Below, piece by piece: positions 11,511 to 22,230 of a DNA stretch of 64,000 bases (position 1 is the first letter of the stretch; every line of letters starts with the position of its first letter). The notes beneath the pieces were generated by a model, which had not been told where the DNA came from, searched no databases, and saw nothing but the letters and a program-made list of their open reading frames with translations. Made by a program: the position numbers and the translations under genes. The stretch comes from Branchiostoma floridae (lineage: Eukaryota; Chordata; Leptocardii; Amphioxiformes; Branchiostomatidae): assembly GCF_000003815.2 (NCBI RefSeq), contig NC_049997.1, positions 10,744,847-10,808,846 of the forward strand. The letters run 5' to 3'.

Positions 11511-13480
11511 ATCAAGAAACACTGAAATTAGCCTTATGTACAAACGTTATGGACAGCTGGTCAACATGTCATGTCCGTGTCTTCCGGTACTTTCGTGGTC
11601 AATCCGTCCCAATCTCCGGCCTTATATGAAGCCGTCGTCTTGAGTGCAATTATGTTTGCTTATCTTTTATACCCTTCACCTATTTAGATAGCATTGTACG
11701 TCATCGGCTACTTGCTTCGTGACTGGCTTGCACATATTTCTATTTCGCACATCCTGTTATTGAAAAAGTGTGTACACATTGGCGGAGGTATCCTTATTAA
11801 GGGAAATCTACATTGAATGAACGGTCTCTTCAACTTCAGAGCAGAAAGAGAGCCTATGATACTAGTGGGCTTCCTGCAACTTTAGCTTGAAAAGAAAATC
11901 ATTTTTTAGAACGGCGATTCAAACCCAACTCTTCTAACGAGGAACGGAATGCCAAATAGACCATGTACCAGAGCATGGCGGAAATGAACAATTATCATGG
12001 AAAGACTATATATTTTGCAAAACACTCGTGAACTGATGAAAGTCATAGCTTTGTAGCGTCTAACCGCAAATTGCAGTGCTTGTCTGGTATCGATAGGTAT
12101 ATTTTCACCAATGACGCATTAAAACATTTACCAAAGCAAGCGCCTAACAAACATCCAAGAAAACCTTCCGAAAGCTTTCTGATAATTATGTAGTACGCCT
12201 TCCTAAAAGTGAATGTCTAAAGTGCATATCTACTCTACCGATAATTATGACTGTAAACAAGAGCTTTTATTACAAAGTCTTCCCACTTGCAAACTCACTT
12301 CAAATCACAGACCATTCCAGTTGCTTTCACTTTCTGAACCACTTTCTCTTCTTAGAAGACGTCATCTTGATTACAGATGCATCTCTGAAGATTACAATTA
12401 CGGTAATGACGTCGAATTATAATTCATGTTATTATGTTTACCAATCAATTACATTATTGCTCATCATTACTTTGAGTGCGCATAATTGTCTTGCTTTAAA
12501 ACGCTTGTGGCAAGTCATTATATTGTATACATTAGAATATGAGGCAGAAACATTTACACAGTAGTGTATGCAAAAGGGGGGCATGAAGTACATGATATCA
12601 TCGTAGACCATTTTTATAGACCTTTAAATCATAGCAAGAACGTTCATTTATGTTGGTAGAATACATTTTAGATACATGCTTTTAACCACTTAACTTCCAA
12701 CACTTGAATTAACACTATAGGGAGTTACCCCTCTAAAGTTTTGGTCGAAATCCGTCGGCCTCATTCACAGAAGACTTAAGTCTCCAGGGCCATTCTATAT
12801 CGTCGCACAAAGTCAAATTCTTAGACTCAGATCAGGATATCTTTTCACAAGGAGTGAAGGAGGCCCACCGACCCACCCTCAACAGAGACGGGGGGTGACA
12901 TAGACTTTCTGATATTTATGAACCCCTCCTGTAAATGTGCTGTGATCCTGACGTCACTGCTGGAGATGAAAGGGTCATTCATTCTGTGAACAAGGTCGCG
13001 GTTAAAAGTCGATGGAGAAAATTGATAGGGGTGAGTCCCTATGTGTTAAGTCCAATGTTGGAAGAAAAGTGTTAGTATTTTTCTATCTTGTTGAATCACG
13101 ATTTGCAAGATATATACCTTGGAAAACTAGATGGATGCTCGGTCGATGAGGACCATTGCAAAGATTACTACCATTACCATAAAACGGTAATTTCCTTCAA
13201 ATGTCACAGTCATACTTAAAAGGGTGCAATTTGATTGACGGCGACAACGACCTATTGTACTTCAAAAGGTTGTAAGTAGGCAGGGCATCCTAGACATTAG
13301 CTTAATTGAGCACGTACTAATGGGGTGGAGGTTGTGCTGTGTGCCAATAGTTCAGCCGTCAAAAGTACTTTTGGACACCACTATCAGCGTATCTATCCGT
13401 CATGGTGAACATTGCTGACAGGCAAGAATAAAAACAAAAAATTAACGGTTCTTGGTGGGAGGCCAATGTGCAGATGTTGG
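11511..13480. other. No gene seen in about 2 kb
   Basis: Frames at 12,213-12,564 overlap each other and show no domain or codon bias. No terminal inverted repeat or tRNA promoter was found. Confidence 0.4.
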
Positions 13481-13484
13481 ATTC

Positions 13485-13675
13485 GTGGCGTCGGGCGTGG
13501 CGTAACTGGTAGAGCGTTCGGCTCGGAATCTATAGGTCCTGAGTTCGATCCCCGCTGTGCCCCCGACGTTGTGCCCTTGGGTAAGGCACTTTACACGACC
13601 TTCCTCACTTCACCCAGGTGTAAAAATGGGCACCGTGTATGTGGCACTGTTAATATAAGTTACAAAACTTGAGTG
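13485..13675 (+). mobile_element. tRNA-derived SINE
   Basis: Box A-like TGGCGTAACTGGTAGAGC and box B GAGTTCGATCC at tRNA spacing, then cccttgggtaaggcactttac and cacccaggtgtaaaaatgg. It differs from the SINE at 3,103 in the body, so it is a separate family. Confidence 0.8.
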
Positions 13676-14735
13676 CAGTGCCACATTGTTTGTGTCTGTC
13701 CAAAAGCAAATAGAAAAAAATAAGATGTTGGAACATTGTTGCACCAAATCCGTAGTGTGTTTTGGCACACAATTAGACAGATTAGCCGAAGTGACTCGAT
13801 GGACGTCACTCCGCCGTCAGGAAAGTGCCTTTCTCAAGGGCAATAGGCAAGGTTTAAAGTGTAAAGTTACGTGAAAGCATTGCAGTAGCTATAGGCAAAC
13901 AAACATACGTGAGATGTGTCATTCACCCTCCATTAAGCGTTATCTCAAGCATTAAGTTTAATAAGTGACTTTCGTTGTTTCTAGAATCTATACTAGTGAA
14001 GTGAAATGAATCAAATAAAATCCACCGTATCCATTTTCCAAAGATAGACTTGACAGTTATGTTGATAAATTGATAATTCCATACGACTTATTCACTTCAA
14101 GCCGATATTTTGGAAAGAACTATGATCTAGACAACGGCTGACGTCAATGCCCCACCTTTTGGACCTTCTATAAATGACGTCAGGAAGCTATTACATCAAA
14201 AACGCTTTATGTGCCCATAGTTCGACTGCCAAGAGTATTTTCGTTCATCTTCTCAATCTATAAATCTGTCTTTTTTTAATGTGACCGCCATCGTTTTTTA
14301 CATTGACGTTTTTGCAAAATCGAGTTCAACCAAGGTCTACCGAACACGTACAGTGGAAGAGTCCAAAGTCAAACTTTTCTGGTCTGTGTATTCAGAGCGT
14401 CAAGCAGAGCACATCAGAAACTTGATTACATGGAACGCTTTCGCATACCATACCAGATGTTCATGCAACGGCGAGCGTTACGTTTGAATCTTATTACAAC
14501 AAATATATACAGTACGGAACTGTCGTCCGCAAATAGGAAGGAGCAAGTAGTTAAACAACCCACCATGTCTTTAATGTATGCAAGCAAGAAACAAAAGGGT
14601 GCCTAGTACCGAGCCCTGGGGTACACCTGCGCCAACTAAACGCTTTGTAATCACCTACTAAACCCTTCAATCAATAGCTTGTTACACTTCGTGTATTTTG
14701 GACTACCTGAAACATTTCCTAACTTGCTGTGAATT
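13676..14735. other. No gene seen
   Basis: AT-rich unassigned sequence. The phrase tggggtacacctgc near 14,620 resembles reverse-transcriptase coding sequence (PQGSILGP region read in reverse) but is too short to call. Confidence 0.35.
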
Positions 14736-14739
14736 GTTA

Positions 14740-15350
14740 TTGCTATTGCTATTTTATTTGTCTTTTATTGATCTTTTTGAGAAGTGGTGTTTATATAAGC
14801 ATGTTGCTAGAGTGCACCACATCTCTTTCCTGTACTGTACGTTGTTGATCAATAAAAAACGGCGCTGCTCAGTGAAGCTACGTTTATAATGATAGATACT
14901 GCATGTAGAAGCGAATGATCAGGGAAAGCGTCCATTCACCATCTATTTGCTCGGTTAAAGAGCTGTTTACACGAGACGTTAACGCTACCCATGAAGGCAG
15001 TTGTTGTGGACAATTTGCTATTGCAATTTTGTTTGTCTTTGTCAGTTGTAATGTTTTCGAGAGGTGATGTTATTACTAGAGGTCATGTTGATATAAGCAT
15101 GTTGCTAGACAGCACCACTTCTCTTTCCTGTACTGTATGTTGTTAATCAATAAAAAACGGCGCGCGTAGCTACCTGTAAGGCCCGCCAAGTGAAGCTGCA
15201 TTAATAATGATTGATACTGCATGTAGAAGCGAATGATGAGGAAAACACATCCTTTCACCATCTATTTGCTCGGTTAACGAGCTGCTCCCAATAGAATTAC
15301 ACGAGACGTTAACGCCATCCATAAACGCAGGCGTTGTGGACAATTTGCCT
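14740..15350. repeat. Two-copy tandem duplication, about 319 bp
   Basis: tataagcatgttgctaga, aatcaataaaaaacggcg, actgcatgtagaagcgaatg and acacgagacgttaacg occur in the same order in both halves; cggttaaagagctg (14,953) and cggttaacgagctg (15,272) set the spacing. Confidence 0.9.
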
Positions 15351-16380
15351 TTGAAACAGAAATCCGATGATGTGTGAGCAGTGATACAGAAGAAAGACTA
15401 GTGACAATGATGCATTACATACAATGGTGAATAAGTACTACAACGTCCTCTAGGCGTAGCGGTTGATTATCACCTTCAACGCACACGTTCATCTCAATTG
15501 AATGATCCCACTGTATTTTTGAAAAAAAAAAACACTTTGCATGTTGAATACTTTCAGATTACTACTAGTTCGTTTTCACAGCTCAATGCATAAAACGCAG
15601 TCTTCCCGAAACATTTGACAGCTTTCTGAATTTCACATCACATATTTCTAATTCTCACCAAATCAATCAATTACATAATCCACAATTTAGAACTTCCTAG
15701 AATGTGACAATTCAAATACGTCAATATTTGGAATAGTCTCTCCCCATCAAGAATTTTACCTTTTGGATTATTACTTTTAAAGGTAATCTTAGAAAAAAAT
15801 CTGCTTTCCAACCCCACCACTTCAAATTTAACATGTCATTGTCTCTGTTACTTTGTCTAATCTGCAAATAAACAAACAAACCTCAGTAAAGCGAAACAGA
15901 TGTTACCAGGAGCTGCGTGGAAAGGATGTGACAAACTTTATCATGACAGCTGTATATTCTGATGAATTATTACAACGAAAAGGTTAAACCTTCGTTGCAT
16001 TCAATTTAAGCAAGATGTAACTTTCTCCCATTTCTATGTATTAGTTTAACATAGTCCGTGTAAATCAACATGATCCATCCTCATCTTTCTAACATCTATT
16101 CTGACATGTACACAGAGCTTCAAACTTTTCTTAAAAGATTTCGTTTCCAGTACAAAGGTCCATTTATCGTTATATTGAATAAGCCCCATTTCAAGTCATA
16201 CCATTGGCCCCAAATCAGGTTCTCACATCATGTATCTCACTAATGACAGCTTTCGGTGTTTTCAATAACGTCGGTGCAATTTTTAGCTCTAGGGGATCAA
16301 AGAAGAGGGGGTGCAATCACCCGCGGGCTCAATCAACAGGTCTAAATTGGATTCTATGTCGCTAACGATACCATCGGCAC
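15351..16380. other. No gene seen
   Basis: AT-rich, low coding potential on both strands. The motif ttaaaggtaatcttag and other words are single-copy here. Confidence 0.4.
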
Positions 16381-16384
16381 GTTG

Positions 16385-16880
16385 TGAGTGGTACACGTCC
16401 GATAATTGCGTCAGGCATGAGGAAGGACAATGAATTCTACTGGCAAGTAGTTTCCAAGCTTTCGGGTTGTTCTTAGATGGAATGCAACAGTACCAAGGTA
16501 AAATTTGGGGACTAGAAACAAAACTAGAGCGGGTGGGGCTAGCTGATAGCTATGACAGCAAGGATGGTGTCATCGGCACTTTGTAAGAGGTACACGTCAG
16601 ATAAAAACAGCTTCAGGCATGATGGAGGAGAATGAATTTTACTGGCACGTAGTTTAAAAGCTTTCGGGTAGTTCTTAGCTGAAAGTGAGAGGTACACGTC
16701 CGATAATAGCGTCAGGCATGGTGAAGGAAAATGAATTTTACTGGCAAGTAGGTTTCAAGCTCTAGGGTAGCTTTTACCTGATAGACGACGTGACAAAGAT
16801 GACATTTTGGGGACTAGAAACAAAACGAGAGCGGGGTGGGGCTAGCTGTGAGCTATGTCAGCAAGAATGGCGGCACCATG
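16385..16880. repeat. Irregular tandem duplication
   Basis: ggtacacgtccgataa-type blocks occur at about 16,391, 16,588 and 16,692, and tttggggactagaaacaaaac at 16,507 and 16,805, giving nested copies of unequal length. Confidence 0.8.
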
Positions 16881-16963
16881 GTAGAGGATTTTTCTTTGTA
16901 TTTATTGTTTTATTTGAATCTCACTATTTAACACTAGTTTTACACTATTCAGTATTCTGCACC

Positions 16964-17046
16964 GAAGTCATTGAAATTGTGTTAACGGCCGTAGCATCAA
17001 GCTGACCTACTTGCTGCTACGACCTTAACACAATTTCAATGACTTC
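16964..17046. other. Near-perfect 83-nt hairpin
   Basis: The left arm gaagtcattgaaattgtgtt pairs without mismatch with the end of the segment, and pairing continues past a single bulge through cgtagca, with a loop of about 18 nt. The shape would suit a pre-miRNA or a minimal fold-back MITE. No conserved miRNA seed was recognised. Confidence 0.6.
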
Positions 17047-17074
17047 GTTGTCTCATAGACCTAAGATTGATGTT

Positions 17075-17200
17075 GAAATGAATTTATTTATTGGTTTGGC
17101 TGTTCAGCACGCACAGTCGGGCTGCCCAACTAGCCTGTGGCTATTACAAATGGAAATTAACAAGGACAGAATGAAGATATGGGTTAGAAGAGAAAAGATA
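17075..17200 (-). mobile_element. LINE 3' end
   Basis: Starts atgaatttatttattggtttgg and continues cgggctgcccaactagcctgtgg, the layout of a CR1-like 3' UTR read in reverse. It leads toward the minus-strand LINE below. Confidence 0.5.
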
Positions 17201-17287
17201 TAGTCACCATGGATTGCCAAATGGTGCTTCATGGGTATGTCAAGTAGCTTGAGGAGAGGCTGAACTGATCAACTACGTGAGCGGTAT

Positions 17288-17700
17288 CTGTATCTATATA
17301 GCCGGTATAACCGCCCTATGGCGTAACACACCAGCTTCGCAGGCAGGCGGCGCGGCAGCAGCTGGTTATATCACACCGAACGACCCGTCACACCTAACCT
17401 TTGCACATCTATCTGCAAGCGTTCTTTAAAACAATCCAGAGATGATACCCTACTGTGCTTGGTGATAACAAATTCCACCCTACGATATAGTTCTGGGAAA
17501 ATACGAATTTTTGAACACATCAATCCTAGGTTGGTAACTCTTGTACTTGTCATGGCTGTTTCTTGTTCTTTTTTGAGCTGGTATTAGATACTTATCAGTC
17601 GGTACGTCCACCAGTTTGTTTGTCATTTTGTACATCATGCAAAGCCTGGACATTTTCCTTCTGTCTTCAAGTGATGTCCACTGTAGATCTGTTTTCATTT
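17288..17700 (-). mobile_element. CR1-like LINE C-terminus and 3' UTR
   Basis: The minus strand encodes LQWTSLEDRRKMSRLCMMYK, then RIDVFKNSYFPRTI and, after a frame change, [13 protein letters not shown]. This is the C-terminal region of a CR1/Rex1-like reverse-transcriptase ORF. The 3' UTR with cagctgctgccgcgccgc-type sequence and a short gatacagatac-like tail is shared with 36,965-37,178 and 47,388-47,645. Confidence 0.85.
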
Positions 17701-18335
17701 TGGTAACACTAGCATTCCTGTTGTAGTTGTTCGTACATAATCTATAGGTGAGCGGTACATCTTGACTTTCATTTGTTATGTGAGCGTGCCAGGCAGCAAG
17801 AATTTAGAAGAGGCCAGGCTGATGCAGAGTCCTGGAGAAAAGCCAAATTTGGGCCAATTTAACCTCCCAGAGCTGATGGTTTCATCAGATCGGTAAAACT
17901 TGGCCTGTTTTGTGCTGCAGATTTACTCACCCATTCGATGGGCTTTGCAGTGGTATGCAGCTTTTACATGAGAAATACCCCAAACTCATAACAATACAGC
18001 TCAGCACGCCAAATATGTCCATCCGGTTACGGCGTATATAAACGGGTTTGGCAGGAATTGGGTTTTTAATGGCACATGAGCGTTTTGCCTTACGAACCCC
18101 CATGTGTACATTCGTTACTTTCAAGTCTGAAATCGCCGTGTTTAGAATACGTTTAAGCCCTAGGATCAAGAAGTAAGAGGCCGTGATGCACGAATCATGA
18201 GACGGTTACTGCAAACGAGCCGGAAGACTCAGTCTCTCCTGGGACCCATTAAGCTTTTCCATGCAACTCAAAGTGTCATCGTTTCCATATCTTAACCCCC
18301 AGAAGCCATTTAGGGCAATCCCAACTAGTAACATT
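17701..18335. other. No gene seen
   Basis: No supported exon. The 80-codon minus frame at 17,927 has no recognisable motif. Confidence 0.4.
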
Positions 18336-18394
18336 TAGAAGATGAGCTTGTCTACGTTCTTGCGACATTTACCAAACACATTAAGGAAAGTCAG

Positions 18395-19640
18395 CTCAAA
18401 GACGTGTCAAATACAAAGTTATGTTAAAGTTCAATGTCTTCATAGATATAGTTTGACATTAATTTCGACGCAATCGCAAAGGAGATGTTCTTGGCTGCTA
18501 GCTATTACATGTTATCCCCCCATCGGTATTGCTGGTAACGTAAGCTGTAATGTTTCTCAAATACAGAATTATGTAAAGGTTCAATGACATCAGACAAGTG
18601 TATATGGTATAATCTTGATTTTGATACTAAAGTTGGTCTCTCCCTGTTACGGCACTGTTTTGTTATTTTTGCCGATGTATAATTTAGATATTGCGTAATA
18701 CGTAAAAGTGTGACTTAAGACAACAAAACGTAAGAAAATCTCTGAAATTTGTTGAGTAATCTTTCGAACCCCGCAGGGCCGCACCGGTGTCCCAGGTGTA
18801 GTGAGATAGCACCTTAAGGAGGGTTAATGTCCGTTATTTGACTGTCCCTATTAACACACCTGTCATTCCCATTGGTATTCTTGCTAACTAACGTAAGCAG
18901 TCATGCATGTTTTTGAGACATACAACCATGTAAAGGTTCAATGACATCGGATATATCCATGTACATTAACTTCGATGTTAAATGCGGGGATAACGTCCGT
19001 TTGACACTCTCATCAGTAACACATCTGTCTTTTCCCATTGGTATTCTTGCTAACGTAACCAGTCATGCATGTTCTTGAGACATACAACCATGTAAAGAAT
19101 CATTGCCATCGTATATATCCATGTAGATTAACTTTGATGTTAAATGCGAGGATAACGTCCGTTTGACACTATCCTCAGTAACACACCTGTATTTTCCCAT
19201 TGGTATTCTTGCTAACGTGAGCAGTCATGCATGTTTTTGAGACATACAACCATGAAAAAGTTCCATGACATCAGATATATCAATGTAGATTAACTTTGGT
19301 ATTGAGATAAATGCGGGGTTATGTACCATTTGACTGTTCGCTATAACACATCTGTCTTTTCTCAATGGTATTCTTGCTAACGTAAGCAGTCATGTATTAT
19401 TCCTAGACATACAACCGTGTAAAGGTTCATTGACATCGGGTACATCCATGTAGATTAACTTTGATATTGAGACAAACGCGAGGTTAAGTACCGTTTGACT
19501 GTTCGCTATCAAAACGTCTTTCCAAGTTAGGAATTATGGTGAATGCAACGTGCCACGTTTCTCAAATACAGTACTATGTAAAAAGGTTCATTGACACCAT
19601 TCAGTTTAACCAACGTTCACTTTGAGACAAAAATGGGGTT
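18395..19640. repeat. Tandem array, unit about 160 bp
   Basis: taaaggttcaatgacatc-type blocks recur near 18,430, 18,573, 18,932, 19,093, 19,257, 19,420 and 19,577, with cccattggtattcttgctaa and cagtcatgcatg between. A MITE at 18,640-18,822 splits the array. Confidence 0.88.
18640..18822. mobile_element. Harbinger-like MITE remnant within the array
   Basis: Contains tattgcgtaatacgtaaaagtgtg and gttgagtaatctttcga as in the copies at 1,185 and 3,900, with eroded ends (gttacggcactg, ggccgcaccggtg). Confidence 0.65.
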
Positions 19641-19671
19641 AATGGCTATTTGGCAGCCCGCTATACAAGGG

Positions 19672-20470
19672 ACTTCTCCCAAGTGTTCCTTCTTGAATTC
19701 TAATAGAAGGAAAATACCAGTAGAATACCAGTAGAATGATGATGATGTCACTATTATGCACTGCTTACATCCGAACGGACGTAAGCTTTGCGCTCATCTG
19801 TTTGGAGGTCAATCCCCCACAATAAAACAAAGTAATGTTACTATCCAAAGGAATTCCCCCAAATGGTACGTCTTCTAACAGAAGTGACAATCCCAGTAGA
19901 AGAAATGATGTCACTAGTACGCAAGGACGTAACGGACGTAAGCTTAAATTGTTTGGCGGTCCATCACGCACAATAAAACAAAGTAATGTTACTATCCAAA
20001 GGAATTCTCTCAAGTTGTACTTCTCCTAACAGAAGTGAAAATCCCAGTAGAAGAAATGATGTCACTAGTACGCACAGCTTACATCCGAACGGACGTAAGC
20101 TTAAACTGTTTGGCGGTCCATCACGCACCATAAAACAAAGTAATGTTACTATCCAAAGGAATTCTCCCAAGTTGTACTTCTTCTAACAGAAGTGAAAATC
20201 CCAGTAGATGACATGATGTCACTAGTACGCACTGCTTACATCCGAACATACGTAAGCTTGACACTCATCTGTTTGGCGGTCAATCACCCACAATAAAACA
20301 AAGTAATGTTACTTTCCAAAGGAATTCTCCCAAATGGTACTTCTTCGAACAGAAGCGAAAATCCCAGTAGAAGAAATGATGTCACTAGTACGCACTGCTT
20401 ACATCCGAACTGACGTGACACATCTGTTTGGCGGTCCATCACGCACCATAAAACAAAGAAAGCTTCTTCC
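19672..20470. repeat. Tandem array, unit about 155 bp, five copies
   Basis: aaaggaattc recurs at 19847, 19998, 20155 and 20318. Each unit has cccagtagaagaaatgatgtc, gcttacatccgaacggacgt and ataaaacaaagtaatgttac. The 64-82 codon frames on both strands are satellite-derived. Confidence 0.93.
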
Positions 20471-20734
20471 CATATGAGGTTTCTAAAGGACGAGGCGCTT
20501 TCCTTGATGTATTCTATTGTTGGACAGAACGCACATGAGTATCAACGATGCTTAAACCTTAAAACCAAATAACAGTTAGCAGAGAAAAACCAAATAACGG
20601 AGCAGAACACTTTGTGCAAATGCCTGTAGCCTCTTACAGCTTAAACTTAGATATCTGATGTCATGTGATAAACTTCTCTGGTACTTAACGGATCATAATG
20701 ACCGTCAGCGGGGGTCTTTACGCCTCGTTGAAAA

Positions 20735-20960
20735 TCGAAAAATCTTGAGAGATTTATTCCAAACATCTTGAGATGTTTTGACTCAACTGGAGATTGTTCA
20801 TGAGAATCTTGAGAACGTTTTACTAAGTCTCAAGATTCTTTTAAAAGATCTCAACATTTTTTTCCAGACCCTTTCAAAGCATCTCAATACACATTCAAAG
20901 CATCTCAAGATACGTTTATGACGTGGCAGAATATGGCAGAATATTGAGAATATTCTCCTC
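20735..20960. repeat. Clustered TCTTGAGA / TCTCAAGA motif array
   Basis: Short words atcttgaga face right in the first half and tctcaaga or atctcaa in the second half, about nine in all, giving a loose inverted repeat. Origin unknown. Confidence 0.55.
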
Positions 20961-21219
20961 TAAATGCTAGCTCAGCTACATGGACTTTCAAACCAACTGT
21001 GCAGGCGATAGCTTGACAAATTTCCCCGACAGTTATTCAAGGCCACATAGCAGTTGGGTGCGCCTTGGTCTCTCACTCCCGAGACTTCAAAGACACGTGC
21101 AAAAAGAGCTTCTCTGTTCCCCGACGCCACATCTTTACACTCTTAACCTTTACAGCATTCATTATCGCAACATGGCTGTGAACATGCCGCACTTCTGAAC
21201 CACCCTCACAGAGCGCGGT

Positions 21220-22230
21220 GGCGCCAGCGCCGTATCTATATGGCGGCAATGTGCCGTTACTATGGCAACTCGGCACGATATCTTTACTGGTGATATACAG
21301 CCCGTGTTTTGAAGACGCTGTTCAAATAGGGTACAATTATGAATTTTAAGTGTTACTTCTCCATAGGTCCTCGTAGTTACAAAAAAAAAATTGCCACTAA
21401 CCTCAAACCTTAAGGAGCACATTGGCGCCAGCGTCGTATCCTTAAGGCGGCAATGTGCTGTTACCATGGCAACTTGGCAAGATATCTTTACTGGTGATAT
21501 ACAGCCCTTGGTTTGAAGACGCTCTTCAACCAGGGTGCAATTATGGATTTTAAGCGTTACTTCTCCATAGGTCCTCGGAGTTTACGAAAAAACAAACTTG
21601 CCACTAGCCTCAAACCTTAAGGAACACATTGGCGCCAGCGTCGTATCCTTAAGGCGGCAATGTGCTGTTACCATGGCAACTTGGCAAGATATCTTTACTG
21701 GTGATATACAGCCCTTGGTTTGAAGATGTTCTTCAACCAGGGTGCAATTATGGATTTTAAGCGTTACTTCTCCATAGGTCCTCGTAGTTAACCAAAAAAA
21801 ACTTGCCACTAACATCAAACATTGGCGCCGGCGTCGTATCTTTAAGGCGGCAATGGTTTGTTAACATGGCAACTTGGCACGATATCTTAAGTGGTGATAT
21901 GCAGCCAGTGGTTTGAAGACGCTGTTCAAATAGGGTACAATTATGAATTTTAAGCGTTGCTTCTCCATAGGTCCCCGTAGTTAACAAAAAAAACTTGCCA
22001 CTAACCTCAAACCTCAAGGAACATTGGCGCCAGCGTCGTATCTATATGGCGGCAATGTACCTTTACCATGGTAACATAGCACGATATCTTTAATGGTGAT
22101 ATACAGCTGCAGCCTGTGGTTTGAAGACAGGGTACAATTATGGATTATAAGTGTTGCGAGTCCATGGACTTTAGGGAAAACACTGCTAACATTGCCACCA
22201 ACTTCAAATCTTAAACCTTAAGGGGCACAT
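21220..22230. repeat. Tandem satellite, unit about 203 bp, five copies
   Basis: GGCGCCAGCG recurs at 21220, 21424, 21631, 21824 and 22026 (spacing 204, 207, 193, 202). Each unit carries the conserved blocks ggcggcaatgtg, accatggcaact, gatatctttactggtgatat and cttctccataggtcc. A further copy resumes at 24161 after the LINE. Minus-strand frames of 78-101 codons run through units because several spacings are multiples of three; I see no sign that they are expressed. Confidence 0.93.

Noticed and set aside
19765-20186. Frames on both strands with repeated peptides
   Set aside because: Products of the 155-bp tandem array, open on both strands at once.
18395-20470. CRISPR-like regular repeats
   Set aside because: Units are 150-160 bp with no short repeat and unique-spacer pattern, in an animal genome.
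21162-22017. Overlapping minus-strand frames with repeated TRTYGEVTLKIHNCTL-like peptides
   Set aside because: They follow the 203-bp satellite; spacings of 193 and 202 break the frame, and no start, domain or splice signal supports translation.
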